Positions 1-7,936 of a stretch of DNA of 64,000 nucleotides are shown here, piece after piece. Within the stretch, counting starts at the first letter, position 1; the number at the start of each line of letters is the position of its first letter. Source of the DNA: Planomonospora parontospora (GTDB lineage: Bacteria > Actinomycetota > Actinomycetes > Streptosporangiales > Streptosporangiaceae); contig BMQD01000004.1 in the NCBI GenBank assembly GCA_014647935.1, positions 268,155-332,154 of the forward strand. Direction: 5' to 3'. A program made the translations under genes and the position numbers. The notes under the pieces were generated by a model. The model had not been told where the DNA came from, made no database searches, and worked only from the letters and a program-made list of their open reading frames with translations.

Positions 1-57
1 CGCGCGCGGTTACCAGACGCACACCTGAAGCGGGGAAACTGACATAAGATTGTCAGA

Positions 58-393
58 ATGCGAATCACGGAGGCCGCCCGGCGGCTGGGCATGTCCCCCC
101 GGATGCTCCGCTACCGCGAGGCGCTGGGCCTGCTCCCCCCGGTCCGGGGCCGGGGTGCGCACCGGCGCTTCGGCCCCGAGGAACTCGCGGCCGTCGCGCA
201 GGGCGTGGAGCTGGAGAAGCGGTTCGACATCTCCCCGAGCGAGCTGGCCTTCGCCCTGCGGGTGCTGAGCGAGCCGGCGGTGGCGCAGGCCGTACGGGAC
301 CTGGGGCTGCGGATCGGTCGGCTGCAGGCCCCCCGGCGGGCCCTGGACTTCGAGAAGGAGAAGGCCCTGCGCCTGCTCCAGGGCCGCCCGTAG
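58..393 (+). CDS. Short MerR-family transcriptional regulator
   Basis: A 111-residue protein with an N-terminal MerR-type winged helix-turn-helix: the HTH lies at about residues 1-20, followed by the family signature RYREALGLLPP (18-28) and a wing with RRF near residue 37. The C-terminal part is a short helical segment, too small for a ligand-binding domain, so it probably binds DNA as a dimer and senses protein partners or nothing at all. No Shine-Dalgarno sequence is obvious before the ATG. The gene is convergent with the cation-efflux gene, separated by a strong hairpin. The target is unknown; its closeness to a metal transporter is suggestive only. Confidence 0.85.
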   Translation: MRITEAARRLGMSPRMLRYREALGLLPPVRGRGAHRRFGPEELAAVAQGVELEKRFDISPSELAFALRVLSEPAVAQAVRDLGLRIGRLQAPRRALDFEKEKALRLLQGRP

Positions 394-504
394 GGCCGGG
401 GCACTCGGGGCCGCCCTGCGGGGCCGGGCGCGCTCCGGGACCGCCCCGGGGAGCCGTTCTCCGGCGGACGGCGGACGCGTTCCAAGGCCGTCTCCGGAGA
501 ACGC

Positions 505-559
505 CGAACGCCGTACCGCCCGCCGCGGAGGACTCCGGCGGCTGGCGGTACGGCGTTCG
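505..559. terminator. Long inverted repeat between convergent genes (bidirectional terminator candidate)
   Basis: A perfect 16-bp inverted repeat (505-520 with 544-559, arm CGAACGCCGTACCGCC) has an inner stem CGCCG/CGGCG at 521-525 and 536-540. It lies between the MerR gene and the convergent cation-efflux gene. There is no T-tract on either strand, which is usual for actinobacterial hairpins. A termination role is inferred from position and strength. Confidence 0.6.
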
Positions 560-626
560 CAGACCCCGACGGGTCCCGGGCGAGAGGGCGGGCGGAGGGG
601 CCGCGGCCGTGTCCGACCGGCGGAGG

Positions 627-1562
627 TCAGGCGGAGGGGCCTGCCACGGCGTCCGCCCGGTAGAGGTCGGGCTCCAGGTAGATGACGCGGGCCTCCGGGA
701 CGGCGGCGCGCACCCGCTTCTCGGCCTCGTCGATGCCCTTGGCGATCTCCGAGGCCGTGTCGTCGTTCTCCACCGCGATCTTGGCGGCGACCAGGATCTC
801 CTCCGGGCCCAGGTGCAGGGTGCGCATGTGGATGACCCGGCTCACCTCGGGAGTGCTCTCCAGGGCCGCGCTGATCCGGTTCTCGACCTCGGGGCCGGCG
901 CCCTCGCCGATCAGCAGCGACTTGGTCTCGACCGCCAGGATGACTGCGATGACCGCGAGCAGGGCGCCGATCATCAGGGTGCCGATGGCGTCCCAGATCG
1001 GGTCGCCGGTCACCACGGCCATCGTCACGCCGAAGAGCGCGAAGATCAGGCCGAGCAGCGCGCCGAGGTCCTCCAGCACGATGACCGGCAGCTCGGGAGA
1101 CTTCGACCGGCGGATGAACGCCCACCAGGACTGGTCGCCGCGGACCAGGTTCGACTCCTTGATCGCGGTGCGGAAGGAGAACGCCTCGGCGATGATCGCG
1201 AAGATCAGCACGCCGAACGCCCACTGCGGGGACTCCAGGCGCTCGTGCGCGCCGAGCTTGTGGATGCCCTCGTAGATGGAGAAGAGCGCGCCGATGGTGA
1301 ACAGCACGACCGCCACCACGAAGGCGTAGAAGTAGCGCTCCCGGCCGTAGCCGAAGGGGTGCTCCGGAGTGCGCGCCCGGGCCGCCCGCTTGCCGCCGAG
1401 CAGCAGCAGCGCCTGGTTGCCCGAGTCGGCCACGGAGTGGATGCCCTCCGCGAGCATGGCCGACGAGCCGGTGAAGACGAACGCGACGAACTTGGCCGCC
1501 GCGATCGAGAGGTTGGCGGCCAACGCCGCGATGATCGCCTTTGTACCGCCGCCCGCGCTCAC
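627..1562 (-). CDS. Cation diffusion facilitator (CDF) family transporter
   Basis: About 311 residues with several hydrophobic helices and the CDF signature: GIHSVADSGNQ in the second helix supplies the metal-site His and Asp (about residues 42 and 46), followed by HPFGYGRER in the loop to the next helix. The C-terminal third is a hydrophilic cytoplasmic metal-binding-like domain. Such proteins export divalent cations (Zn, Fe, Mn, Co) by proton antiport. I chose the GTG at 1562 because GGAGG lies 5 nt upstream; an in-frame GTG at 1574 is possible but has no ribosome site. It is 42 nt after the SIS isomerase gene on the same strand and may be the distal gene of the manB operon. The metal cannot be read from the sequence. 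Confidence 0.88.
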   Translation of the reverse strand: MSAGGGTKAIIAALAANLSIAAAKFVAFVFTGSSAMLAEGIHSVADSGNQALLLLGGKRAARARTPEHPFGYGRERYFYAFVVAVVLFTIGALFSIYEGIHKLGAHERLESPQWAFGVLIFAIIAEAFSFRTAIKESNLVRGDQSWWAFIRRSKSPELPVIVLEDLGALLGLIFALFGVTMAVVTGDPIWDAIGTLMIGALLAVIAVILAVETKSLLIGEGAGPEVENRISAALESTPEVSRVIHMRTLHLGPEEILVAAKIAVENDDTASEIAKGIDEAEKRVRAAVPEARVIYLEPDLYRADAVAGPSA

Positions 1563-1604
1563 GGCAGCCTCCACTCATATATCAGGAAAAACCGGGACAC
1601 GATC

Positions 1605-2711
1605 CTATTGGGAAATTCTCGTCTTGAGTTCCGTGATCGCCGACACCGGGGTCGGGTCGATGCCGTACCCCAGAGCGAGGTAGGTACTCGCGTAGTCCCC
1701 CAGCCCGATCAGGGAGGCCAGCCGCTCCAGCGGATGCGTCCCCTCGGCGGCGATCTCGGTGACCGGCACGTTCCGGTCGTGCGCCAGCCGTACGGACGCC
1801 TCGCGCCGCTTGGCCACCTGCGGGTGCTCGTCCGCGTCGCGCAGCACGAACAGCCGGAGCGACCTCCCGGCCTCGTCGGCGAAGATGTCCCGCTCGGCCA
1901 GCGGCCCGTCGAAGGTCACCACCTGGTTGTGGCCGGTCTCCGGGATCTCGCCCCAGATCGCCGGGTACTTGCCGTTCTCGTTGAGCTGGCAGGCCCACCG
2001 GTGGGCCGCGACCGCGGCCAGCGGCGACGACCCCCAGACCATCGGGATCGTCTCGGCCAGCTCCATCGCCAGCGACTTGCCCGGGTTGATGAACGACTCG
2101 CTCGCCGGGCGGCAGCGGTTCGCGATCTCCTCCAGCCGCCCCGCCGCCGTCTCGAACGTCTCCTCGTCCACCCGGAGCAGGCCGAGTTCGGCGGCGGCGG
2201 CGAGCAGCGGGACCGAGAGCGCCCAGAGCCCGGCGCGCGGCTGCCCCCCGGAGGCGACGGGCACGAACGGCGCCCCCGCCTGCCGGGCGATCGCCTCCAG
2301 CGCGGAGCCGGGGCCGCCCACCGCGAGCAGGCGGCACCCGCGGCGCACGGCCTCGGTCGCCGCCGCGAGCGTCTCCTCGCTGGATCCCGAGCACGACACC
2401 GCGATGACCAGGTCGGTCGCGCCGACCCAGCCGGGCAGCCGGTAGGAGCGCACGGTCACGATCGGCAGCGGCGCCCCGTGCCCGCACACCGCGGCCAGGA
2501 CGTCTCCCGCGATGCCCGAGCCGCCCATCCCCGCGACCACGACGGCCCGGGGGCGGCCGTCGCGGGCCAGCGACGACACGCCCGCCTCACGGGCCGCCCG
2601 GTAGGAGGTCCGTATCTGGGCCGCGGAGGAGGCCACCGCCCGCAGCATGCCGGAGGAGTCGCCCTCCTCCAGCCACCGGGGGTCGTCGAGACGGCCGGCC
2701 TCCCAGCTCAC
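1605..2711 (-). CDS. SIS-domain sugar isomerase (bifunctional phosphoglucose/phosphomannose isomerase family)
   Basis: 368 residues with tandem SIS folds. [10 protein letters not shown] (61-70) and SCSGSSEET (106-114) are the phosphosugar-binding loops of the first. [11 protein letters not shown] (255-265) and [14 protein letters not shown] (337-350) match the C-terminal phosphoglucose/phosphomannose isomerase signature. The family interconverts fructose-6-phosphate with glucose- or mannose-6-phosphate in the cytosol, here presumably feeding ManB and GDP-mannose. The GTG start overlaps the TGA of the Trm112-like gene by 4 nt, implying translational coupling. The same order (SIS gene beside manB) occurs at Rv3256c-Rv3257c. 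Whether it is truly bifunctional or a catalytically altered relative cannot be told here. Confidence 0.88.
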   Translation of the reverse strand: MSWEAGRLDDPRWLEEGDSSGMLRAVASSAAQIRTSYRAAREAGVSSLARDGRPRAVVVAGMGGSGIAGDVLAAVCGHGAPLPIVTVRSYRLPGWVGATDLVIAVSCSGSSEETLAAATEAVRRGCRLLAVGGPGSALEAIARQAGAPFVPVASGGQPRAGLWALSVPLLAAAAELGLLRVDEETFETAAGRLEEIANRCRPASESFINPGKSLAMELAETIPMVWGSSPLAAVAAHRWACQLNENGKYPAIWGEIPETGHNQVVTFDGPLAERDIFADEAGRSLRLFVLRDADEHPQVAKRREASVRLAHDRNVPVTEIAAEGTHPLERLASLIGLGDYASTYLALGYGIDPTPVSAITELKTRISQ

Positions 2712-2881
2712 GGCTTGCGCGCCTCGTCCACCAGCAGCACGGGGATGTCGTCACGGACCGGGTAGACCAGCCCGCACTGCGCGGAGGTGCAGGACAGCTC
2801 GTCCGCCTCCGGCTCGGCGCGCAGGGGGGACTTGCAGTTCGGACAGGCCAGGATCTCCAGCAGCCAGTCGTCGATCTTCAC
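2708..2881 (-). CDS. Trm112-like zinc-ribbon protein
   Basis: A 57-residue protein starting GTG and beginning [20 protein letters not shown]. It has two cysteine pairs (C13/C16 and C31/C36) forming a zinc ribbon, and ends with the family motif [11 protein letters not shown]. Homologues of Trm112 activate methyltransferases in eukaryotes; the bacterial versions are uncharacterised or linked to methyltransferase partners. It sits 4 nt after manB and overlaps the SIS isomerase start by 4 nt, so the three are almost certainly co-translated. The conserved position suggests a role tied to sugar-phosphate metabolism, which is inference. Confidence 0.9.
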   Translation of the reverse strand: MKIDDWLLEILACPNCKSPLRAEPEADELSCTSAQCGLVYPVRDDIPVLLVDEARKP

Positions 2882-2885
2882 GCGT

Positions 2886-4250
2886 TCAGCTCCTCACGAC
2901 AGCCAGGACCTCGTCCCTGATCGCTGCCATCTGAATCTCGTCGGCCGCCTCGGCGTTCAGCCGGAGCAGCGGCTCGGTGTTGGACGGACGAAGATTGAAC
3001 CACCATCCGGGGCCGGACACGGTCAGGCCGTCCAGCTCGTCGAAGGTGACACCGTCGCGGCCGGTGAAGGCCGCGCGGACGCGGCCGGTCGCGGCGGCCT
3101 GGTCGGCGACGGTGCTGTTGATCTCCCCGGAGGCGGCGTAGCGGGAGTAGGCCGCCAGGACCTCCGAGAGGGGCCGGTCCTGCTCGCCCAGCGCGGCCAG
3201 CACGTGCAGCGCGGCCAACATGCCGGAGTCGGCGAACCAGAAGTCCCTGAAGTAGTAGTGGGCGGAGTGCTCCCCGCCGAAGACCGCGCCGGTCCTGGCC
3301 ATCTCGGCCTTGATGAAGGAGTGGCCCACCCGGGTGCGGACCGGCTCGCCGCCGTGCTCCGCGACGATCTCGGGCACGCCCCGCGAGGTGATCAGGTTGT
3401 GGATGACCACGGAACCGGGGTGCTTGGCCAGCTCGCGGGCGGCGACCAGCGCGGTGACCGTGGACGGCGAGACCGACTCGCCGCGCTCGTCGACCACCCA
3501 GCAGCGGTCCGCGTCGCCGTCGAAGGCCAGGCCGATGTCCGCGCCGGTCTCCAGCACCGCCTTCTGCAGGTCGCGGAGGTTCTCCGGCTCGATCGGGTTG
3601 GCCTCGTGGTTGGGGAAGGAGCCGTCCAGCTCGAAGTAGAGCGGGACCAGCTCGATCGGCGCCCCGGCCCGGTGGCCCAGCACCTCGGGGACCGTGTGAC
3701 CGGCCATGCCGTTGCCCGCGTCGACGACCACCTTCAGCGGGCGGACGCCGGACAGGCCGACCAGCGTCAGCAGGTGGTCGGCGTAACCCGCCAGCAGGTC
3801 GGCCCGGGTGACCCGCCCCGAGCCGCCGCCGCCGGGACCGCCGGCCGCCAGGATCTTCGCGGCCCGGTCGCGGATCTCGGTCAGGCCGGTGTCGCGGCCG
3901 ATCGGCACCGCGCCCGCGCGGCACATCTTCATGCCGTTGTAGCGGGCCGGGTTGTGGCTGGCGGTGAACATGACGCCGGGCAGCTCCAGGTGGCCGCTCG
4001 CGTAGTAGAGCAGGTCGGTGGAGCCGAGGCCCGCGTGCACCACGTCGGCGCCCCGCGAGACCGCTCCCCGCGCGAAGGCCGCGGCCAGCGGCTCGGACGA
4101 GGTGCGCATGTCGTGGGCGACCACGAGACAGTCGGCCCCGGTCACCTCCACGAAGGCCGCGCCGACCGCCTCCGCGGTCTCCTCGTCGAACTCGTCCGGC
4201 ACGACACCGCGAACGTCGTACGCCTTGAAGATCCTGGCGAGATCGCCCAC
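2886..4250 (-). CDS. manB: Phosphomannomutase/phosphoglucomutase ManB
   Basis: 454 residues of the alpha-D-phosphohexomutase family with all four active-site elements: the phosphoserine loop TASHNP (96-101, Ser98), the Mg-binding loop FDGDADR (243-249), the sugar-binding loop GEHSAHYYF (326-334) and the phosphate-binding loop RPSNTEP (421-427). It converts mannose-6-phosphate to mannose-1-phosphate for GDP-mannose, and so for mannolipids and glycans. The GTG start has GGAG 5 nt upstream. It heads a minus-strand operon with the Trm112-like and SIS genes. Orthologues (Rv3257c) occupy the same neighbourhood in mycobacteria. Some glucose-1-phosphate activity is possible. Confidence 0.93.
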   Translation of the reverse strand: MGDLARIFKAYDVRGVVPDEFDEETAEAVGAAFVEVTGADCLVVAHDMRTSSEPLAAAFARGAVSRGADVVHAGLGSTDLLYYASGHLELPGVMFTASHNPARYNGMKMCRAGAVPIGRDTGLTEIRDRAAKILAAGGPGGGGSGRVTRADLLAGYADHLLTLVGLSGVRPLKVVVDAGNGMAGHTVPEVLGHRAGAPIELVPLYFELDGSFPNHEANPIEPENLRDLQKAVLETGADIGLAFDGDADRCWVVDERGESVSPSTVTALVAARELAKHPGSVVIHNLITSRGVPEIVAEHGGEPVRTRVGHSFIKAEMARTGAVFGGEHSAHYYFRDFWFADSGMLAALHVLAALGEQDRPLSEVLAAYSRYAASGEINSTVADQAAATGRVRAAFTGRDGVTFDELDGLTVSGPGWWFNLRPSNTEPLLRLNAEAADEIQMAAIRDEVLAVVRS

Positions 4251-4313
4251 TCCAGCTCCGCCCCCCTTGTGATGTCTGCTGGTCCCCAGCCTAGGGGGTG
4301 ACCGGCGTCCGGG

Positions 4314-4682
4314 TCAGCGATCGCGCTGGGGCTGCGCCGAGCGGAGCACCCGCAGGTGCCCGCGCCGCCCGACCTCGACCCCCTGGCCCACCGGCTCGGT
4401 GCCGCTCCCCGGCGCGGGGCGGGCCGCCTCGCGCACGGCGTTGGCGAGGGCCTCCAGGTCGTCCGTACTGGGCGGGGCGCCGTCGGTGGGCAGGCGGACG
4501 ACCTCCCAGCCGCGTGGCGCGGTCAGGCGCTCGGCGTGCTCGGCGCACAGGTCGTAACAGTGCGGCTCGGCGTACGTAGCCAAGGGCCCGAGGACTGCGG
4601 TCGAATCGGCGTAGACGTACGTGAGCGTGAAAACGGCAGGCTGACTGCACGCGGTGCGGGAACAGCGGCGGACGGGGCTCAC
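4314..4682 (-). CDS. DUF3499 family zinc-ribbon-like protein
   Basis: 122 residues from a GTG start. The conserved core begins MSPVRRCSRTAC and runs through LTYVYADSTAVLGPLATYAE to HCYDLCAEH; C7, C12, C42, C46 and His41/49 look like a zinc-binding set. The open frame extends upstream to 4883, but the extra residues look like non-coding translation and the family starts at the SPVRRCSR motif. DUF3499 proteins are actinobacterial and sit between manB and the metallopeptidase gene (compare Rv3258c and Rv3259). The function is unknown. The tail after about residue 65 is low-complexity and variable. Confidence 0.88.
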   Translation of the reverse strand: MSPVRRCSRTACSQPAVFTLTYVYADSTAVLGPLATYAEPHCYDLCAEHAERLTAPRGWEVVRLPTDGAPPSTDDLEALANAVREAARPAPGSGTEPVGQGVEVGRRGHLRVLRSAQPQRDR

Positions 4683-4935
4683 GGTGGGACCGTATCCGGT
4701 AAGCGTCCGGGGCGCCACTATCTGGACGCTCTTAACGAGCGTGTCGCCACAATTCGGACACGTGTCGCGGCTTTTGCCCAGGTGTTCGGCTTCCGCACTC
4801 CGCGCTCCCCGCGGTCGCCGGAACCATGCGTCCCGGCCGTCTCCCGGGCGTGCGTCCCGGGGCCGTCCCCGCCCGGGGCGCATCGGTCGCCTCCACCCCT
4901 CGCGGGCCCTTCCCCGGCGCGTCTAAGCTTTACAG

Positions 4936-5391
4936 GTGAGTTCGGCACCCGGAAGACCCCGCCCGCCGCGCAGGCGCGACCGGCACGGCCGCGGCATGCG
5001 CGGCCCGCTGGCCCCCTCGCACGTGCCGATCGCCAAGTCCCGCAGCGAGCGCTTCGACGACCTCGTCCTGGACGCCGTGGACCGGCTCAAGCCCCGGTGG
5101 GGCAAGCAACTGGCCGTCATGGAGTTCGCCGTCGAGGAGGTGCCGCCCGCCGACGACCTGGGCGACGGCCCCGGATCGCTCACCGGCGAGCCGATCCCGT
5201 TCGGCCGGGCCGAGCCCGCCGCGGCGGACCGCCCCGCCGTGGTGATCGTCTACCGGCGGCCCCTGGAGGCCAGGGCCAACGACCGCGACCAGCTCGGCGC
5301 GATGGTCCACGACACCGTGGTGGAGCAGGTCGCCGGGCTCCTCGGGCTCTCCCCCGAGTCCGTCGACCCGGGCTACGACGAGCGCGGCTAG
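4936..5391 (+). CDS. Actinobacterial metallopeptidase-family (zincin-like) protein with altered HExxH
   Basis: 151 residues. A basic, Pro/Arg-rich N-terminus (1-25) precedes the domain SRSERFDDLVLDAVDRL, a hydrophobic strand AVVIVYRRPLE (101-111), and the helix HDTVVEQVAGLLG (125-137), where the zincin HExxHxxG is replaced by H-D-x-x-x-E. This degenerate form occurs in actinobacterial members annotated as metallopeptidases, so catalysis is doubtful. The gene starts with GTG, diverges from DUF3499 across a 253-bp spacer, and corresponds positionally to Rv3259. The role is unknown. Confidence 0.82.
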   Translation: MSSAPGRPRPPRRRDRHGRGMRGPLAPSHVPIAKSRSERFDDLVLDAVDRLKPRWGKQLAVMEFAVEEVPPADDLGDGPGSLTGEPIPFGRAEPAAADRPAVVIVYRRPLEARANDRDQLGAMVHDTVVEQVAGLLGLSPESVDPGYDERG

Positions 5392-5459
5392 GTCGTGCCC
5401 GCCGTCGGCGGCGCCGCTCCCGGCCGGTGTCCACCGGCCCGGGCGGCCCCGGTCGCGCG

Positions 5460-5870
5460 TCAGGTGAGCTGGTTGATGCGGATGAGGTTGCCCGCCGGAT
5501 CGCGGAAGGCGCAGTCGCGGATCCCGTAGTCCTGGTCGATCGGTTCCTGGACCACGTCGGCGCCGGCGGCCTCCAGACGCTGGAAGAGGCCGTCGAGGTC
5601 GTCGGTGGCCAGGGTGATCGCGGCGTAGGTGCCCTTGGCGATCAGTTCCAGGACGGTGCGGCGCTCCTCCTCGGTGACGCCGGGGTCGGCGGCCGGCGGG
5701 TGCAGCACGATGGAGGTCCCGGGCTGCCCGGCCGGCCCGACGGTGATCCAGCGCATGTCCTCGTAACCGACGTCCTTGCGGACCTCGAAGCCGAGGACGT
5801 CGCGGTAGAAGCCCAGGGCGGCCTCGGGGTCGGTGTGCGGGAGGAAGGCGTAGTGGATGGTGATGTCCAT
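5460..5870 (-). CDS. VOC (glyoxalase/bleomycin-resistance fold) family protein
   Basis: 136 residues with paired beta-alpha-beta modules: DPEAALGFYRDVLGFEV (14-30) opens the first, DLDGLFQRLEAAGADVV the second, and the end FRDPAGNLIRINQLT is typical of the superfamily. Single-chain VOC proteins of this size act as dimers and include dioxygenases, isomerases and drug-binding proteins; the substrate is not readable. It lies 20 nt downstream of an AraC-type regulator on the same strand, a common pairing in actinobacteria, so the regulator may control it. The ATG at 5870 begins the conserved fold. Confidence 0.88.
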   Translation of the reverse strand: MDITIHYAFLPHTDPEAALGFYRDVLGFEVRKDVGYEDMRWITVGPAGQPGTSIVLHPPAADPGVTEEERRTVLELIAKGTYAAITLATDDLDGLFQRLEAAGADVVQEPIDQDYGIRDCAFRDPAGNLIRINQLT

Positions 5871-5890
5871 GCCCCTCACGCTAGGCGCGG

Positions 5891-6325
5891 CTACGGAGGG
5901 GACGCTTCTCGATTCCTGACCGGTCTGGTCACCTGCTTGGCCAGGCACGGCGGGATGCCCGCCGCCGCCTGCGAGTGGTCCTGGCGGTAGACGCTCGGCG
6001 GCACGCCGACCAGCTCGGTGAACCTCGTGCTGAACGTCCCCAGCGAGGACGAGCCCACCGCGAAGCAGACCTCGGTGACGCTGAGGTCCCCCCGGCGCAG
6101 CAGCGTCATCGCCCGTTCGATCCGCCGGGTCATCAGGTACGAGTACGGCGACTCGCCGTAGATGCGGCGGAACTCCCGGCTCAGGTGCCCGGCCGACATG
6201 TGCGCCCCGCGGGCCAGCGCCTCGACGTTCAGCGGCTCGGCGTACTCGCGGTCGATCCGGTCGCGGACGCGGCGGATGGCGGCGATGTCGCGCAGCCGCT
6301 GCTCGTGCGCGCGCCTGTCGGACAT
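5891..6325 (-). CDS. AraC-family transcriptional regulator
   Basis: 144 residues, essentially only the AraC DNA-binding domain. The first HTH covers LNVEALARGAHMSAGHLSREFRR and the second LSVTEVCFAVGSSSLGTFSTRF, followed by the family motif VGVPPSVYR. There is no separate effector-binding domain. Of two close ATGs I chose 6325, since GGAGG lies 9 nt upstream; for the ATG at 6334 the site abuts the start codon. It precedes the VOC gene by 20 nt and probably regulates that operon. The acidic/Arg-rich N-terminal helix is short and of unknown role. Confidence 0.88.
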   Translation of the reverse strand: MSDRRAHEQRLRDIAAIRRVRDRIDREYAEPLNVEALARGAHMSAGHLSREFRRIYGESPYSYLMTRRIERAMTLLRRGDLSVTEVCFAVGSSSLGTFSTRFTELVGVPPSVYRQDHSQAAAGIPPCLAKQVTRPVRNREASPP

Positions 6326-6460
6326 GGATGCCATCCTCCCACGCCTCACCCCGGGCGCACCGGCCGGGGAGACGGCCGCCCCCTCGTCGGGCAGGCCGTG
6401 AGCCGAGCCGGTGAGCCCGGCCTCCCCGGGATCCGCCTGCGTCACCACCGATGAGAGCCG

Positions 6461-7936
6461 TCAGGGCACGACGGTGGCGACCGACTCGGTGACCGGCGGC
6501 ACCAGCGCCCACATGCGGGCGGCGGCCAGCGGCTGGACGGTCAGCGCGAGCCCGTCCTTGATCCGCTCGTCCATCACCCGCGCGCCGTACACCGGGCCCG
6601 AGCCGGGCAGCGGGAGCACCACCACCGCGAAGGAGCCGTCCGTCTCGGGCAGCTTGACCTCCTTGACGCGGGAGGCGGCGATGCCCAGCTCGAACGCCTC
6701 CGGCGCGTCGCCCGAACGCGGCAGCACCTGGACGCTCACCTTGCCCTCCGCCTCCGGCGCCGCCAGCACCAGCCGGGATCCCCGCTTCCCGTCCGTGCGG
6801 TTGTCGGCCACCACGCTGCCCAGGTCGATCGGGGCCGCCCCGGCGGTGAAGGCCACGTCGGGCTTCTTCCCCGTCCCGGTGGCGGCCAGCCCGGCCACGA
6901 CCGGCGTCTCGGAGGTGAGCACGAGGGCGGCCGGCTGCCCGCCGATCCCGGTGGACAGGTCGACGGAGACGACGGATCCGGCGGGCACGTCGACCAGTTC
7001 GCGGCCCTTGAGCGCGTAGGTCCCGTCGGGGGTCAGCACCTTGACCTCGACCAGCGTGTCGACCTCGGCCGGGGAGGCCACCAGCAGCTCGCGCTTCCCG
7101 CCTCCGCCGGGGACGCCCGGCACCACGACCCGGGTGGCCGGGGCCGCCGCGGCGGGCAGCCAGTCGACGCCCCGACCGCCGTTCATGATCGCGCGGGCGG
7201 CGGCGGTGACCCGCCCGGTGGCGGTGCGCACCTCGACCGCCATGACGAGCGGCGACGGGGCCAGCTCCTTCAGGTCGACCGTACGGCTCCCACCCGGCTC
7301 CAGGACGATCGTGCCTCCCGTCCCGCCCGCCACCGGGCCCTCGCCGGAGTAGACCAGGACCTCGACGACGGCCCGGGCGGGATCGGGGTTGGACAGGTAC
7401 AGCCTGACGTCGGCCGCGGCCGGGCCCGGACCCACCAGCCAGGTGCTCGCGGCCGGCTCCACGCACCGGACCCCGGCCAGGCCCCGCTGCCCGCCGGAGG
7501 TCTCCCGGCGCGTCTGCGCCGACTCCAGGCCCGCCGCGCTGCTCCCGGTGGCGGTGACCGTGACGGGACCGCTCCCGGCGGGGACCTCCTGCTGCCAGAG
7601 CCTCCCCGGCGTGTCCAGGGTGTCCAGGACCTTGTCCCCGGCGGCCCCGGCGTCCCCGCCGTCCCCGCCTCCGGTCCCCTCGACGGTGATCGTGGCCGTC
7701 CCCGGGCCCGCGTCACCGCCGTCCGGCGGCGTGACGACGCCGACCCGGGTGTCCGCCGGGGCGGGGCAGACGGTCGTCACCGAGGAGATCGGCACCCTGC
7801 GGGGTTCGGGCGCGGCCGCCGCACCTCCGGCGGCCGTCCGGTCCGGGCGGGTGGCCGCGGCCGTGCCGTACAGTGCCAGCAGCGCCACCAGCACCAGGAC
7901 GAGGAGACCGAACCGGTTCTCGATCAGGGACTTCAC
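6461..7936 (-). CDS. DUF5719 family membrane-anchored extracytoplasmic protein
   Basis: 491 residues. A single N-terminal hydrophobic helix (about 9-25, FGLLVLVLVALLALYGTAAA) is a signal anchor; the rest is a Gly/Val/Pro-rich, beta-rich exported region with repeated blocks such as VVPGVPGGGGKRELLVASP. The family (DUF5719) has no known function. The GTG start overlaps by 4 nt the stop of the upstream giant glycosyltransferase, so the two are coupled; the pair is conserved in several actinobacteria as far as I know. A role in presenting or completing the surface glycan made by the neighbour is inference. Confidence 0.8.
   Translation of the reverse strand: MKSLIENRFGLLVLVLVALLALYGTAAATRPDRTAAGGAAAAPEPRRVPISSVTTVCPAPADTRVGVVTPPDGGDAGPGTATITVEGTGGGDGGDAGAAGDKVLDTLDTPGRLWQQEVPAGSGPVTVTATGSSAAGLESAQTRRETSGGQRGLAGVRCVEPAASTWLVGPGPAAADVRLYLSNPDPARAVVEVLVYSGEGPVAGGTGGTIVLEPGGSRTVDLKELAPSPLVMAVEVRTATGRVTAAARAIMNGGRGVDWLPAAAAPATRVVVPGVPGGGGKRELLVASPAEVDTLVEVKVLTPDGTYALKGRELVDVPAGSVVSVDLSTGIGGQPAALVLTSETPVVAGLAATGTGKKPDVAFTAGAAPIDLGSVVADNRTDGKRGSRLVLAAPEAEGKVSVQVLPRSGDAPEAFELGIAASRVKEVKLPETDGSFAVVVLPLPGSGPVYGARVMDERIKDGLALTVQPLAAARMWALVPPVTESVATVVP

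Noticed and set aside
58-393. MerR protein as HspR or SoxR
   Set aside because: It lacks SoxR's cysteine cluster, and there is no dnaK/dnaJ neighbour to support HspR.
609-2765. Long plus-strand open frame antisense to the cation-efflux and SIS isomerase genes
   Set aside because: Composition (R/G/D/H/Q-rich, no conserved motif) is that of a complementary-strand shadow in GC-rich DNA, and the minus-strand genes show clear family signatures.
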